Assembly (NCBI GenBank): GCA_001632435.1 | Contig: KV423948.1 | Coordinates: 1 to 64,000 of the forward strand | DNA: 64,000 bases | Direction: 5' to 3' | Source of the DNA: Calocera cornea HHB12733 | Lineage: Eukaryota > Basidiomycota > Dacrymycetes > Dacrymycetales > Dacrymycetaceae | Part shown: positions 10,917-22,585 of the stretch, piece after piece | How the letters are laid out: the number at the start of each line of letters is the position of its first letter | Numbering within the stretch: position 1 is the first letter of the stretch | Notes under the pieces: generated by a model | What the model saw: the letters and a program-made list of their open reading frames with translations, nothing else | The model's database searches: none | What the model was told of the DNA's origin: nothing | Position numbers and translations under genes: made by a program

Positions 10917-11722
10917 TGCCAGCACCTACAGATGGGGCCCGTTAACTTTGTCAAGTAGCACACTGCAAAATGTTACCAGGGCAACATGTTCCAGATCCTG
11001 CCAAAACAAAGTCAGTTGGCTGCCGGTAGAGGCCATGACAGTGCAAGCAATACAGATGATAGGGAGGGGGGACGTTTTGTAAAGTCAGTTGCGCCCCATA
11101 AATGGGGTGCAACTGACTGTACGGCATTTTCATAGCATCACAATCATCCTCCCATCAGCCAACGATGGGAGGTGATCGGCCTAGTCGCTCTCAGGGATTG
11201 AACCACTGCTGAGCCCTGAGAGTGTATCAAGAATATGCGTGTGGCGGCAGCTTCCCTTCTCCGGAAATAAGGTCTCCAGAATAAAGAAGCACGAGAGTGC
11301 TTCTTTCTTTTCGACAACACCCTGATAGTGTGTCACGGTCCCATTGATCGTGCCGCATCTGCTTCCACTCAATGCAATCTGTCTCAATTTCTTCACACGA
11401 CCCAGCAGCCCAGTCTCTGCCGAGACACGCTTCCAGACAATCTTCGAAGCGATCACTGACGAGCTTCGTACGGCCGCTGTACTCCTGCCTTGGTACTCGC
11501 CTCCAAAGCATGGCAATCGTGGAAACATACTGTACCATTACTAGCAATACACTGGAGAGGGGAGACTACCCCTCAGACGAGTCTGAAACTCGCACATTGG
11601 CAGACCGATCTTCTAGCGAAGCTCACGTCGGGGTTGACCGCAGAATATGTGACGTTGCGAAGCGCCACAACTTCAGCGACAAGCGACTGATAATGCGTTG
11701 CACGACCCAAGAAAACCATGAT
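10917..11722. other. unresolved stretch downstream of PEX1
   Basis: Two overlapping minus-strand frames between 11181 and 11547 look partly protein-like but do not splice into one product, and no motif was recognised. Left uncalled. Confidence 0.35.
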
Positions 11723-14700
11723 CTACATCAGCGAGGCTCGATTTCCCACTCCACCAGCTTCAGGCGGCACAGGTAAGTCTCCGGATCGATCAGAAACAAA
11801 ATTTTGATATCTGATCCCGGGTCAGCGAAGCTGGCAGATCGAAAGTCAACTCCCTCCTACATCTTTGTGAGACGGTATCGTTCCTCTGAAGAGAGAGATG
11901 GTCGGGTATTGGCAAGTGACGCAAGCATATGGTTTGCCTCGATCTAAAAAGGCAAATTAGCTGGTACGAATTAACGGCATGGCGCTAATACCTCAGTCAC
12001 GCTGGAGCCGCTCGCAACGATCGTAGATGGCACTATGGGTTCAATTTGGTTGCGAGCGATGAGGTCAATCTGAGAATGATCATCATAAATCAACCCTGCG
12101 CCATAGCTGCACCACTTACTCGAGCCGTTAATGCTGCAGCTTCCGCGCGGGATTTTACGGTGCCCTTCACATTAGCTGGAACAGCGACATATGCCGTGCC
12201 CTGCGAAGCTTTGCTACTGTCGCCATTGACTGTGATTGCCGTTGTTTTCAAAGATGCATGAACCGCTTCGAGATGTGCGTTGTATACAAGAGCTTGAAGG
12301 TCGGCTCCTGTATATCCCTCGGTGCGCCGGGAAAGCATACTGAGATCCATATCGGCGGAGTAATGGACTTTCCGTCCAAGAGCTCGGAGGATCTGGAATA
12401 TGAATCAGAAAACATCGCAGTCTTGGATGATGCACGCACATCCTCTCGCTCTTGCGGAGTAGGTATGTCACATATAAGAGACTTATCCAACCGGCCGGGC
12501 CGAAGGAGTGCAGGATCAATCAGATCAGGTCGACTGTGATTCCCAGTTAGAGAAACGTGGGAAGGTTGTACCCAATGAATTACCTTGTTGCCGCCAAAAC
12601 GTAAACCCCCTCCAATCCTTCAGCACCATCCATCAATGTAAGCAGTTGGTTGACAACCCTGTCGGTGACCCCTGTACTATCATGCCCTCTGTCACAGAGA
12701 TGTCAGCGCAGGCATTCGCAGGGGTATGGAAATGAAGGACCTTTTCGGAGCAATTGAATCGAATTCATCGAAAAACAGAACACACGGCTTCGCAGCCGTT
12801 GCCCTGTTAAACAAGTCCCGGACCTGTCGACTTGTTAGTAAAGAAAATAGCGGTGCAAGGAACGACCCACAGATTGCTCGCTTGCTCCGATGTATTTGTT
12901 CAGAAGCTCAGGTCCCTTCACGCTTATGAAATTTAAGCCGCACTCTTTGGCAACCGCTGACGCGAGCAGTGTCTTGCCACAGCCAGGATATCCGTATAGC
13001 AGAAGCCTGGACAATGTTAGCTTGCAGACTACCAATGAGTGATGGAGATCATACCCAGATCGCAAGCGTAGTGGACACTTTGCGAATATCGCTGCATATT
13101 TCGTGGGCCATTCCAATGTCTCTCTTAAGATCCGCTTCGTCTCCTGTAAACCGCCAACATCGGTCCATTCAACCTTCGACGATTGCAATTTAACATTGCG
13201 AAGGGCAAGCGGTGTGAAGTCCACTTGAGCTGCAGTGAAGTCTCCGCTCGTCACAGCGGGCTGAGCCTGTGTTAGCTTGGTTCTCAGAGCAGATCAGCTG
13301 TACGAACATCAGTATCCTGAGACCGGATCAGAGCTTGATGAATCGCGCGTCCAGCCCAGTCTTGTATATCGCTCGCAGAATAGCCTTCTGACTGAGCAGC
13401 GAGAGCAGCGAGGTTGAGTTCACCGTCATGCAGGGACTCTGGCCCAATCTTATGAGCAATGGCTGTGGCGAGGATCTGGACTCAAGGTCAGGAGAGGCGA
13501 CGCGCTGGAAGGAATGTTCGTGCCTCCTGTCTAGCCTTCAAGTCAGGTGTAGGAATATTGAAAACTGTCCCGAACACGTGTGCTTCGGACAACAGCGTGT
13601 GCAGCGTATGAACTCCTTCACTCGTAGCCAGAATCGCTACTCCTGCAGGTCGCTTCTCAGGGCCCAGCAAAGACACAAACAGCTCCGCCATGGTGCGGGC
13701 ACGAGAGGGATCGGCGTGCTTCCGACCATCAGGGTGGTTCCAGATTATGAAAGAAACGCTTACCTCCATCTCCGCACTGACAGCCTTGTCAAGATTGTCC
13801 AGGACTAGAACCGCTGGTTTCCGCCATGCGGCGCTGCCTATTGCGTCCTGCAATGCCGCCCGTAGTACAGACACGCGATCGTCGGAATGCTTCGCAAGAT
13901 CCAAGTACTCCGTATCTGATCGACGTTGGAAGGCTGTACCAAGAGCAAAAGTAACGGACGTACAAGCGAAGAGAGAAGGATGTTCTCGCAATCGGCGGGC
14001 GACCTCCTGGGCGATAGAGGTGCGGCCCGACCCGGGGTTGCCAGCGATCAGAACAGATCCTGGCACGATACGTCAGCGGAAATGTGATGATTACGGGTGA
14101 TATGGTTGCCTGCTGATGCACGATGCCGCATACTTCGGGACAAAAAGCCGAACGCTCCCGATAGGATGTGTTCCACACCCGCGAGCTTCTGAGGTGTAAC
14201 AGGTTCGCTAATGCCGACGATCAGAAATAGGCATGTTGACATATTGAGAATCCTACCCATTGGGCGCATACGTGGATATCCCTTCCGAATGTCCGTTGGC
14301 AACAGCTTTGCCCGATCCCGCCGACTGAAGACTGGATGCCGTATTAACCTCAATGAGTCGGGCCATCAATCATGCGCAGAGTACCTGACAACATCCCAGT
14401 GCTTGACTATCGAGTCACCCAACAAGACAATATGTCTGTCAGAAACCGCCGCATCTCCAAGTAGAACCACCTTAGTGTCATCACGATTATTCTCTCCATC
14501 AGCGTTGCCCGGATCTGATGCTCGAGACGTGTTTAACACTCTTGTTTGATCCGACAGCTGGCTTCTTGAAGATGTAGCGGATTTCTGTCCGGTTGGTGGT
14601 TTCAAACGCCGGATGATACCGTAGAAGCTCTTCCCTCTGGTACCTTCTATTGAAGTCACATCCATGCCAACCAGATCTTCCAACGTGTCGTACGAAATAT

Positions 14701-15632
14701 ATGCACAAGGGCCACTCGGCAGCGGCCCGTCGCTGAGATCCACAAGATCTCGTGGCAGAACACGCATGATGTGCCTCGTAGCGGAGGTCGGCTTGACCGG
14801 CTCCATAAGCTTGGGAGCGGGCGCTGGCTGAGGTGCTGCCGAGGGCTTTGATCGAGATTTAGGGGCGATCGCGACCTCCGTCTCGTTCGCCAAGAGAGCG
14901 ACTGTGTGCTTAGGTGTTATAGATTCTACATAGCGCATTAGTCACGAGTATATCGAGTAGGATAAGCCTAAGGCGCACCGATCCTGAACCTGATGCGTGT
15001 TCTCCCAAGTACCCAAACGTCAACCTCCTGCCCGACGGGGGCCACTCGAACTTGGGACAGGAAGTTCGTCTCGACAAATTCAGCATGTAGTTGCTAGCAA
15101 GGCCTCAGCGAGAACGCGTCATAACTTCTCCGAGAACTTACCAGGATCTCCCAGTCGTCCGATGTGAGAGGTTCGGCAATGACAGACTGTGCAATAGGCA
15201 GATCGTGCAAGAGCCCTATCTCGACCTGCTCCATAGTCAGCTTTGTGGTCCATGATATCACAAGCATACACACGCACCACTGCACCCTCCCTCAGATCCA
15301 GGCTCGTCGCAAATCCAGGGTCGATCTCGACTGTCTCCAATAGACCGTCACCTCCGGCACCCCGGCTCTGCCATTGGGCAAGGGACGAAGAGGATGCCAT
15401 GCCCGTCCATCCGACATAGACAGACTTTCCTGCTGTTCCATTCAAATGGATCGGAGTCAAGTGTACTGCGAGGCTTTGGGGCCTCTACAGTAGCGTGAGG
15501 ATGGGTGTGGACAATGTGCAGCAACTGCGTGCTCACGACGCGATGCTCGACCAGCGGGCCATACATACTGATGGGGAGGTTCACCAAGCATGACTTGAGC
15601 CCGACGAACTTCAATGTGGCTCTTCTAGGCAT
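11723..15632 (-). CDS. PEX1: peroxisomal biogenesis AAA ATPase Pex1
   Basis: With Pex6 it forms the AAA complex that pulls ubiquitinated Pex5 from the peroxisome membrane for recycling. Eighteen exons (15632-15537, 15484-15278, 15225-15142, 15093-14979, 14925-14385, 14324-14134, 14059-13764, 13718-13524, 13475-13308, 13266-13055, 13006-12871, 12823-12741, 12688-12584, 12533-12440, 12392-12120, 12069-11992, 11943-11861, 11810-11723) sum to 3045 nt, 1014 aa; yeast Pex1 has 1043. The N-domain shows [29 protein letters not shown] and [10 protein letters not shown]1 has a variant Walker A (GNPGSGRTS) and VLVLDNLD. D2 is canonical: [54 protein letters not shown]. The C-terminus is [10 protein letters not shown]...RASLM. 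Intron 13523-13476 uses a GC donor. Confidence 0.95.
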
Positions 15633-15949
15633 TATGATGTAGGTGAACTATTTTAGAAATATCGTTCTGGAAGCAGGCTGGTGTTCGGCATAACAAGTCG
15701 TGGTTGGCGTCCAGTTCATCGGTGATACGTCTCCCGCATAGACGACCCTAGGCATAACCGGAGGTGGGCGCATCGGCCGCATAGCCACTTCCAACTATTT
15801 GACGGCCGTGTTTCCTTGTCCTACTCCGACCGAGGTATTGTCTACACTGCTTTTCGTCTTGATCCCTAGACATCCATGGCTGCTGGGCCAAGCGGTTACA
15901 AGAATGACTTTGCATGCTACTACGGATATGTCCACCTAGTAGAGATGGA
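15633..15949. other. intergenic, PEX1 promoter side
   Basis: About 317 bp between the PEX1 start and the 3' end of the TAP-like hydrolase, both on the minus strand. It must carry the PEX1 promoter. No motif was recognised. Confidence 0.4.
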
Positions 15950-18242
15950 TCAGAAGCTCTCTGCCCACATCTGCATCGCCCTCATAAGCTCTCTATCCTC
16001 TCCGCTCAACGCCTCCAGAAGCGCCTCTTTTGAACCCTCTACAGGGAAGAGCTGCCCAGGGTCCGATTTGCACACTGTACCATACTCAGGGAGCTTGCCT
16101 TCGAAGAAGAAGTCCTGAAGAGCATGTGCTGTGCAGAGCGATGGATGTGCGGGGGAACAGTGGCCATATCCATCTTGGATAAGTAAGGACGCAGACTCGT
16201 TTCCAAAGTTCTTTGACATGACTTTGGCAGAGATGAGAGGCGTGACGGGATCGGCAGTATTCCTGCACACGACATTTAAGTTCGGAACTCAAGGAGTGAG
16301 TGTTGCATCACTCACCCCAAGAATAGCACCGGATGCTTGGTCTTCTTGAAGCCGTCTTCAACCGTCCAGGGACCACGATATGCTTCCCTTGCCGTGACGT
16401 TCCAGAACCTGCACTTGCCGGGAATGGCCTGTGCCCAGCGAGCACCTGTGACGCTGCGTGCCTCAAGCTCGCGCGAGTACTCCACAAAGTCCTCTACGCC
16501 AGGCTTGCTCAGCATTGTAGAAGGGTCGGTGTCAGAGCAAGTGATCGCCTGATGATTTCATGTCAGCATCAGTCATTCATGGGAAGAGCAATGCACTGAC
16601 GGCGCTCGACACAATACCACCCAGAGTGCTCATGTGACGGTGGAACACATTGTCCAGCATGCTGGCAGGGCGAGTCATTGCGGCCGTGTCGGAGAACCCA
16701 TTCAGGTCGGCTAAGGCGGTGCCGTCTCCTTTCTCAGCCTGGGCCAATGCTTCAGCCAGCTTGGGCCAGATGGTCGGCTTGTACATGCAGGAGAAGATCT
16801 GCGTATCTTCAGAAAATAATTCCACGACATCGTGAGTCAGCAACGTACCGCCGCAGTGATATCGCTCGCGGTGATGATACCCGAGTTAAGTCCCGTAAAC
16901 GGCACGGGCAACGGGGTAGCAACCAGCTTGCTCGCAAGCGCCTCGATCCTGTCCTCGATCTCCTTCGCCGTCGAATGTGCATGTGCCAGCGCGCAGCCAT
17001 CCGGACCAGACTCCGCGCAGGCAGACAAGAAGCCCTGCCAGACCTTGTTCGTGTCTTCGGTTCCGATCCAACCATGCTTGTAGATATCGTTCGTGAACGT
17101 CTTTGCGTTACTCACGCCGTCAAGCAGCATGCGATGTGCGAGTTCTGGGAACATCGCGGTGAAGGTCGCTCCAAGCATGGTACCGTAGCTGAAGCTACAA
17201 GACAGTCAATATATATGCTCTTTGTTTGAGCACGGATTAGTTGCGCACCCCCAGTAGACCATCCCTCTGTCCTCCTCGCCCAGCGCCTCCAGGATGCTCT
17301 TCATATCCCTCGCCGTAAATGCCGAAGTCACAGCGCTCAACATCTTCTCATTCCCATTCTTCTTGCAGCTCTCCCACACCGCGTGCGAATATGCATCGAT
17401 ACGCTGGAAGTAGTTCAGTTCTGCCCCTTCAGCGGATCCGCCCGCGAGAGAAGCCGCTTGGCGGATTTCGTGCGGCATCCCGAGCTGGGACCGCTTCAGG
17501 TCTTGTACGGACTCGTCCCAGTCGGTGGGGAAGCAGTCCAAAGAAGGAGTAGTCTTATCAGATATGAGCATCACATTTGTGCGGCAACGTGGTGTGAACG
17601 TACCATGTTGACGGCACGAGGATCCCAAGAGAGGATATCATATCGCCCTAGACTCGAGCATTAACAGGTGCTTAACATCAGTCGAACGCTGAGGCTCACC
17701 TTTGAGGATGATATGCATGGCCGGTCCGCTCCTCACGACCGAGTTCGTGCCTGACCCGCCTGGGCCACCAGGGTTCGTGAGCAGCGTCCCGAGTCGCTCC
17801 TTCTTAGGCGCGGTCGCCGGGAGACGGCGCAGAGCCAGAGACACAGTCTCATTGGGAAGCGGGTTCGTGTACTGTACATGGGTCTGATCAATATGTGGAA
17901 GTCGCATCCGATATGAGGAGACGTACGTCCAGAGGTACGCTGAGGTACGCGCACTCGAACTCCGTAACATCAGGGCAGGAAGACCAAGCGATTCCTGAAG
18001 CCACCGTCGATGTCTTGATCACCTACGAACAAACCTAGGATCAGAGGGTTGACGGTAGGCTGTTCTGGGACGCATACAGCATGGCCGGAATGGCCCGAAA
18101 TGGTCGACCAGGAACGATACCCAATGAATGCACAGAGTCCGAGCGCGACCGTGAGGAGTCTATGCCGATAGCAGGAGCGCGTCGCGTGCGGTCCGTCCGG
18201 AGAGCGCCGAGATGGATTGGCTGAGATGATTCCCTTCTCCAT
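15950..18242 (-). CDS. TAP-like alpha/beta hydrolase with N-terminal membrane anchor
   Basis: Nine exons (18242-18078, 18022-17927, 17871-17700, 17647-17604, 17553-17249, 17194-16849, 16798-16601, 16548-16316, 16262-15950) give 1872 nt, 623 aa. A basic start is followed by one hydrophobic anchor (RLLTVALGLCAFIGY), then an extracytoplasmic body: LLTNPGGPGGSG (oxyanion region), YDILSWDPRAVN, the nucleophile elbow GFSYGTMLGA (Ser), NTADPVTP (Asp) and GYGHCSPAHPSLC (His). This is the layout of the tripeptidyl-aminopeptidase/TAP_C branch of alpha/beta hydrolases; likely a secreted or membrane-tethered peptidase, substrate unknown. A divergent paralogue is at 50381-52498 and a relic near 55.3-55.6 kb. 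Confidence 0.88.
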
Positions 18243-18767
18243 GCCGACTACCCACAGGAGGAACTTGATGGAAAGAGAGGATCATCGGATTGGCACTAGA
18301 TATGGTTCTCCACCTCGGTCCTGCTGGTCGTCGTCCCGGCCAAGACCCGGGCTTGGCTTCCCCATAACGTGCTTTTAATGAGGCAGTGACGGACAAGGAC
18401 GTCGGTTCCGGAAGCGGACAGGACACCGGGCTAATCGGAGTCCTTCATGACAAGCACATTTGGGAGTGACAAGTTCCCTTCGTTGTTGCGGCACATGGAG
18501 GACAACGCCCGTCGCGTTACTACGGTGATAAGAAAGCATTCCTTGCGCGGCTGAACAAATGGGACGTGAACAACTTCTCTTGTGCCATTGATCACTGAGC
18601 TACCTATGCAAAGAGAAACGTCCAAGTCTTGGGGTACAACTGAGCTGTGACGGGCTGCCCTGCCCTCCGATCCCTTTGAAGAAGAGTGTACAGTGATGAT
18701 CAACACCACCAAAGGATTATCCATCCGTGTATAAAGACAAGCAAGAACCCAGTCCCACCGCACACGT
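18243..18767. other. intergenic
   Basis: Contains the hydrolase promoter and the noxR 3' UTR. No gene supported. Confidence 0.4.
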
Positions 18768-20720
18768 TTATATATCGGACAACCAGATCTGCAGCTTTCC
18801 CTCCGGCCGGCCTTTGGCGGTCTCACGCGCGGTCTCGATCGCATGGTCGAAATCGCTTTCGTCCCTGAGCGAGATTTGCACATTGTCTTCGTCGTCGAAC
18901 CGCATATCGAGGCGATTGAACGAGGTGTCGAATTTGCGCGTGATGCGATCGACAAACTCGTCGAAGCCAATACTAGGCGAAATGGCCATGCCGCGGACCT
19001 CATTCCTGTAATGCAGCTTCATGCGAATCTTGACGAGCTCGAAGACCTCTTCGAAATCAAGGTCGCTGACGTCGTCGTCCTCGAGGGTGACGGGCCTATA
19101 GCGGTCGCCCTTCGTAGTTGCACGCCGAGTGATCTTGCGCTTGATGGTTGTATTCGCCCGAACAACACCACTCTCGGTGCTGCTGGCGGAGAAGGATAGA
19201 CCAGGCACACCGCTCATGCGCGGACTGGGAGGGGAGGCATCCAGAGGAGGTGCGGCGCCCTCGGGCACACTACGTGCCCACTGAGCGAGTTTCTTGTTGG
19301 CTCCTGCCTGGCCGGAGTTGGCAGGTCCTTCGGCATACGAATCCAGGAAGTCGTCGAAGTTGGTCATCTGCGTGTTGCGAGCGGCATAATCAGGACTACG
19401 CGGAGGAGGGATGTTCTCCTCGTTGCTGCCGCGCCTCCTGGGACCGATGTCCAGCCCAAGGCCGTTACGGAGCGGCGCGGTATTTCCTGAGAACACCAGC
19501 TCTTCGCGAACCGGACCACGGTCGGGGGAGCCCAGATTGGGTGTAGGCAGCTGCGGTTCCTTGCGCTCCCGCTCCATAGCATTGGAGGACGTGTCGAGCC
19601 GAGGCTGAGGCTGAGCAAGCTTGATGGTGCCACTACGTCCCGGGAGCCCGCCCGGTCCGCCAACGCCCTCGCGACGAATCGTAAGAGCACGCGTAACAGG
19701 AGGCACGCCAGGGAGCGACTTGTCCGCGGTGATGGTGGGGCGGGGCGTCTCCTCGCTCCTCCTCGCGGGCTGCGCATCCTCCCGGCTGTCCATACGAGTC
19801 GGCTGGGTGTTGAGTGTCTTGCTCCTGGCGAGGCCGGCGCCTTCGGCCTCCGTGAGGGGTGCGCCAGTGGGGCTCATGCCTTGCGCGAGGCGGGTAGCCC
19901 CGACAAAGGAGACGTAGGCATCGCGCGCGTCGGCAGAGGCGACGAGCTTCGCCTTGCCCATGTAGTCCTTCGCCTTCGCGTTCTTCAACTTGATCTCAGA
20001 CGGACGGTAGAGCACGCCGATGGGCTATTGGTAATGCACAGCATCAGTACGACGGTCGTCAAGGTGTATGTATGCAGAACACATACGATAGAGAACACTG
20101 TATAGTCCTGTCCCCGAGCGGCGATCGCCTCATCGATCACAGCATGCTCGTCCGTGGCCTTCTCCCGGCTCGCCTCGCGCATGACAGCTATGCCCTCCTC
20201 CATCTTGCCGAGGTAGACGAGACAGAGACCTTTGTTGAACAGCACCTCGCAAGAGCAGAGAGTGAACTTGAGGCCGAGTTGCTCGTACATACTGTGCATA
20301 CAGTCAGCATCATTCACGGATGCACTCAAGAAGGATGATGCGTACATGGCCTGGTTGCCTCTCAGGTACAGGACCGCATCATCGAAGTCTCGGTACGCAT
20401 CCTCGAATCGGTTCAGGAGGAAGTTTGACACGCCGCATTGGAAGTAGGCGACGGCGAGATACTGGTCGTACGAGGTCGCAAGGCGGAAGTGCTCGACGGC
20501 TTGCTCGTGGTTTCCCACGGTAGCGAAGATGAGGCCAACGTTGACCTGAATTTTGGAAGACTCGGAGATGACCTATGGCAGCGTCAACATATGGCAAGGC
20601 TGTGTGGACAGGATGCGGACGCACCTCGAATTTCTGTAAGGCGCCCTCGTAGTCCTCCTCATCATATGCCTTGAGTGCAGCGGCCCATGTCTCTAGCTCT
20701 TGCTTGAGGCTTAGTGACAT
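18768..20720 (-). CDS. noxR: NADPH oxidase regulator NoxR (p67phox orthologue)
   Basis: Cytosolic activator of fungal NADPH oxidases, working with Rac and Nox at hyphal tips and during fruiting. Exons 20720-20625, 20572-20346, 20291-20087 and 20024-18768 sum to 1785 nt, 594 aa. Residues ~1-150 form TPR repeats (VNVGLIFATVGNHEQAVEHF, YFQCGVSNFLLNRFEDAY, EQLGLKFTLCSCEVLFNKGL), followed by the activation-domain region (PIGVLYRPSEIKLKN) and a long disordered Pro/Arg/Ser-rich linker. The last ~90 residues are a PB1 domain with a basic first strand (KIRMKLHYRNEVRG) and an acidic OPCA-type loop (FDDEDNVQISLRDESDF). PB1 in NoxR is known to contact Cdc24. An upstream in-frame ATG at 20738 would add six residues. 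Confidence 0.93.
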
Positions 20721-22585
20721 TATCTTCTTCCTTGACAACGGGTGTTGATATTAGGATAACGAGTCTTGGGTTGTGATACAGTGTTAATTGCAGTGGGACT
20801 GGGTGCGAATGAGCGAATTGGTGGTGTTGAACTTGCTTGCTTGAGTTGGATGTGCAGTGAAGGAAAGCCGTCCAGCGGCGAGCGACCAGCGTGTTAAAGG
20901 GAAGGGAAGGGCAAAGCTAGATACCCGGAAAGCAGTCAGCATGTAAACCGGGGTGCTCGGGGAACGGATGGCCCGCAGCAACGGCGCCCGACATCACTAA
21001 AGTTGGGGACGCCGGCTGCCGGACTATCGGAAGGAAGGAGACGCACCTCGACGCAGTCGGCTGCTTGTTGCTCGCTAGACAGCAAAGAACGAAAGCGAGA
21101 TGCAAGATGCGAAAGAGTGAAGAGAATGGGGATGATGCACGGGGTATATAGAGTGCGTGTTGAGGGGGGAATGGGCGTGGGGAGGATGGGAGAGTATATG
21201 CAGGCGGGCGGTAACGGGAGGAAGCCTGGCTAGATTTGATTGACCGTGCACCCGCATCACCGTCGCGCGGCAGCGAGGGCGCGCGACCGTGACAGCAACG
21301 GCGATGGCAACCCGCAACCGCGACCGTTTATCCGCCGTCACTGTCAGCGTCATCCCTGTGCGCATTCCATCTGTGAACCGCGCCCGGCGTTCTATATAAC
21401 CTATCGCGCTTGGCGCCGCTTTCCTGTAAATTGACCGATCATCGCGCGAAGGTGCAGGGTGGGCAACAGAACCTTCCCGCGCCCGTCCACGCCGCGACGC
21501 GAAGTGCCGCGATCTACGCAGCGTTCTAGCTCTGATATCAGTCTGTGTTCCTGGCTACTAATTGCTGACTGCGCGAGATAGGAGAAAAGGGTGATCGTAG
21601 AACCGTGGTGTATTGCGATCGCCCTGCCCACTGTAGGCCTAGATCAGCGTTGATCTGACGAGGTTGAACTTTCCGAAGTGCCCGATCGTTCTCACATGTC
21701 TACGCATTCAGATTGCACGCAGCCGCTGTCATTACGTGGCACAGAGCAGAACTCTTTTGTTCTGCAGCGGAAGAGCATGCGGCGGCGGGATGCTTGCTTG
21801 GTTTCCACTGAATAGCAACCTCCAGGGACCTGAGCCTGAGATTGCGGAACGGCAACTCTACCTGTGCGCCGTCTTTCCGCTCCGCACTCGGTCAAAGTGA
21901 CAATGTGGGTGACGTAAATAGTCGGGTACTGAATGCCATATCGTGGGCTTTATGTGGCGGTTGGGTGGTCGAGGCGGGCAATATACGCGCAACTCCGCAG
22001 CACACCCGACCCCCAGTTCGGCACGGGGTGTGCTCCGTCTCCTCCGGCTTGGAGCCTCCTTACCTCGGACAAACGTTTCGTTGTGGTTGATGAAAGGGTC
22101 GCTTTTCAACACAGTAACCGATTGTAGACATCACAATGGTTCTTTCCTGCTGAAGACCGTCGGAGGATCCTTTGCCTGTCTTGGAAATGTATCCACCAGA
22201 CATTCCTTGTCTTTAGTGTGACTGCGGGCGCCATAGGTAAATGTCGACAAAGGCAGATGCTCATACGCGGGTAGCAAACACATTCCCTACGAAACCCTTC
22301 ATCCCACGGTCTCTGTGCGGGTCGGGCTGGAGTACCACGTAGATAGAAATGTACAATAGCATTATGTTGTGCTGCAGTAGATGTCACAATGCGGTATGCT
22401 AGATATCAAAATACAAGCTTTAGAAGGAGATGCGATTCGTAGGATACACGATTTATATACCGATTGTAAGGTGAGCGTGGAAATTGTCCCAGGGAAAGAA
22501 ATATGCGAGTAATTTCAGTCGTGGAGTCGTATCGTCCGTATGTCGTGAAAGAGATGCTTAGCAGAAATAGTCCGTGCCACGCGCG
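20721..22585. other. long intergenic region upstream of noxR
   Basis: About 1.9 kb without a supported gene. Frames on both strands are short and lack motifs. It contains the noxR promoter and perhaps a long 5' UTR; a TATA-like GGTATATAG lies near 21140. Confidence 0.45.

Noticed and set aside
11181..11547. Minus-strand frames below PEX1 as a gene
   Set aside because: Two overlapping frames look partly coding but no splice pattern or motif supports one product.
11857..11859. TAG as the PEX1 stop codon
   Set aside because: It lies in a 50-nt intron (11860-11811); splicing gives the expected FVSDRSG...RASLM C-terminus.
14208..14256. Apparent 49-nt GT-AG intron inside PEX1 exon 14324-14134
   Set aside because: Removing it breaks the frame between the neighbouring exons; reading through keeps the phase needed for the next exon and the total at a multiple of three.
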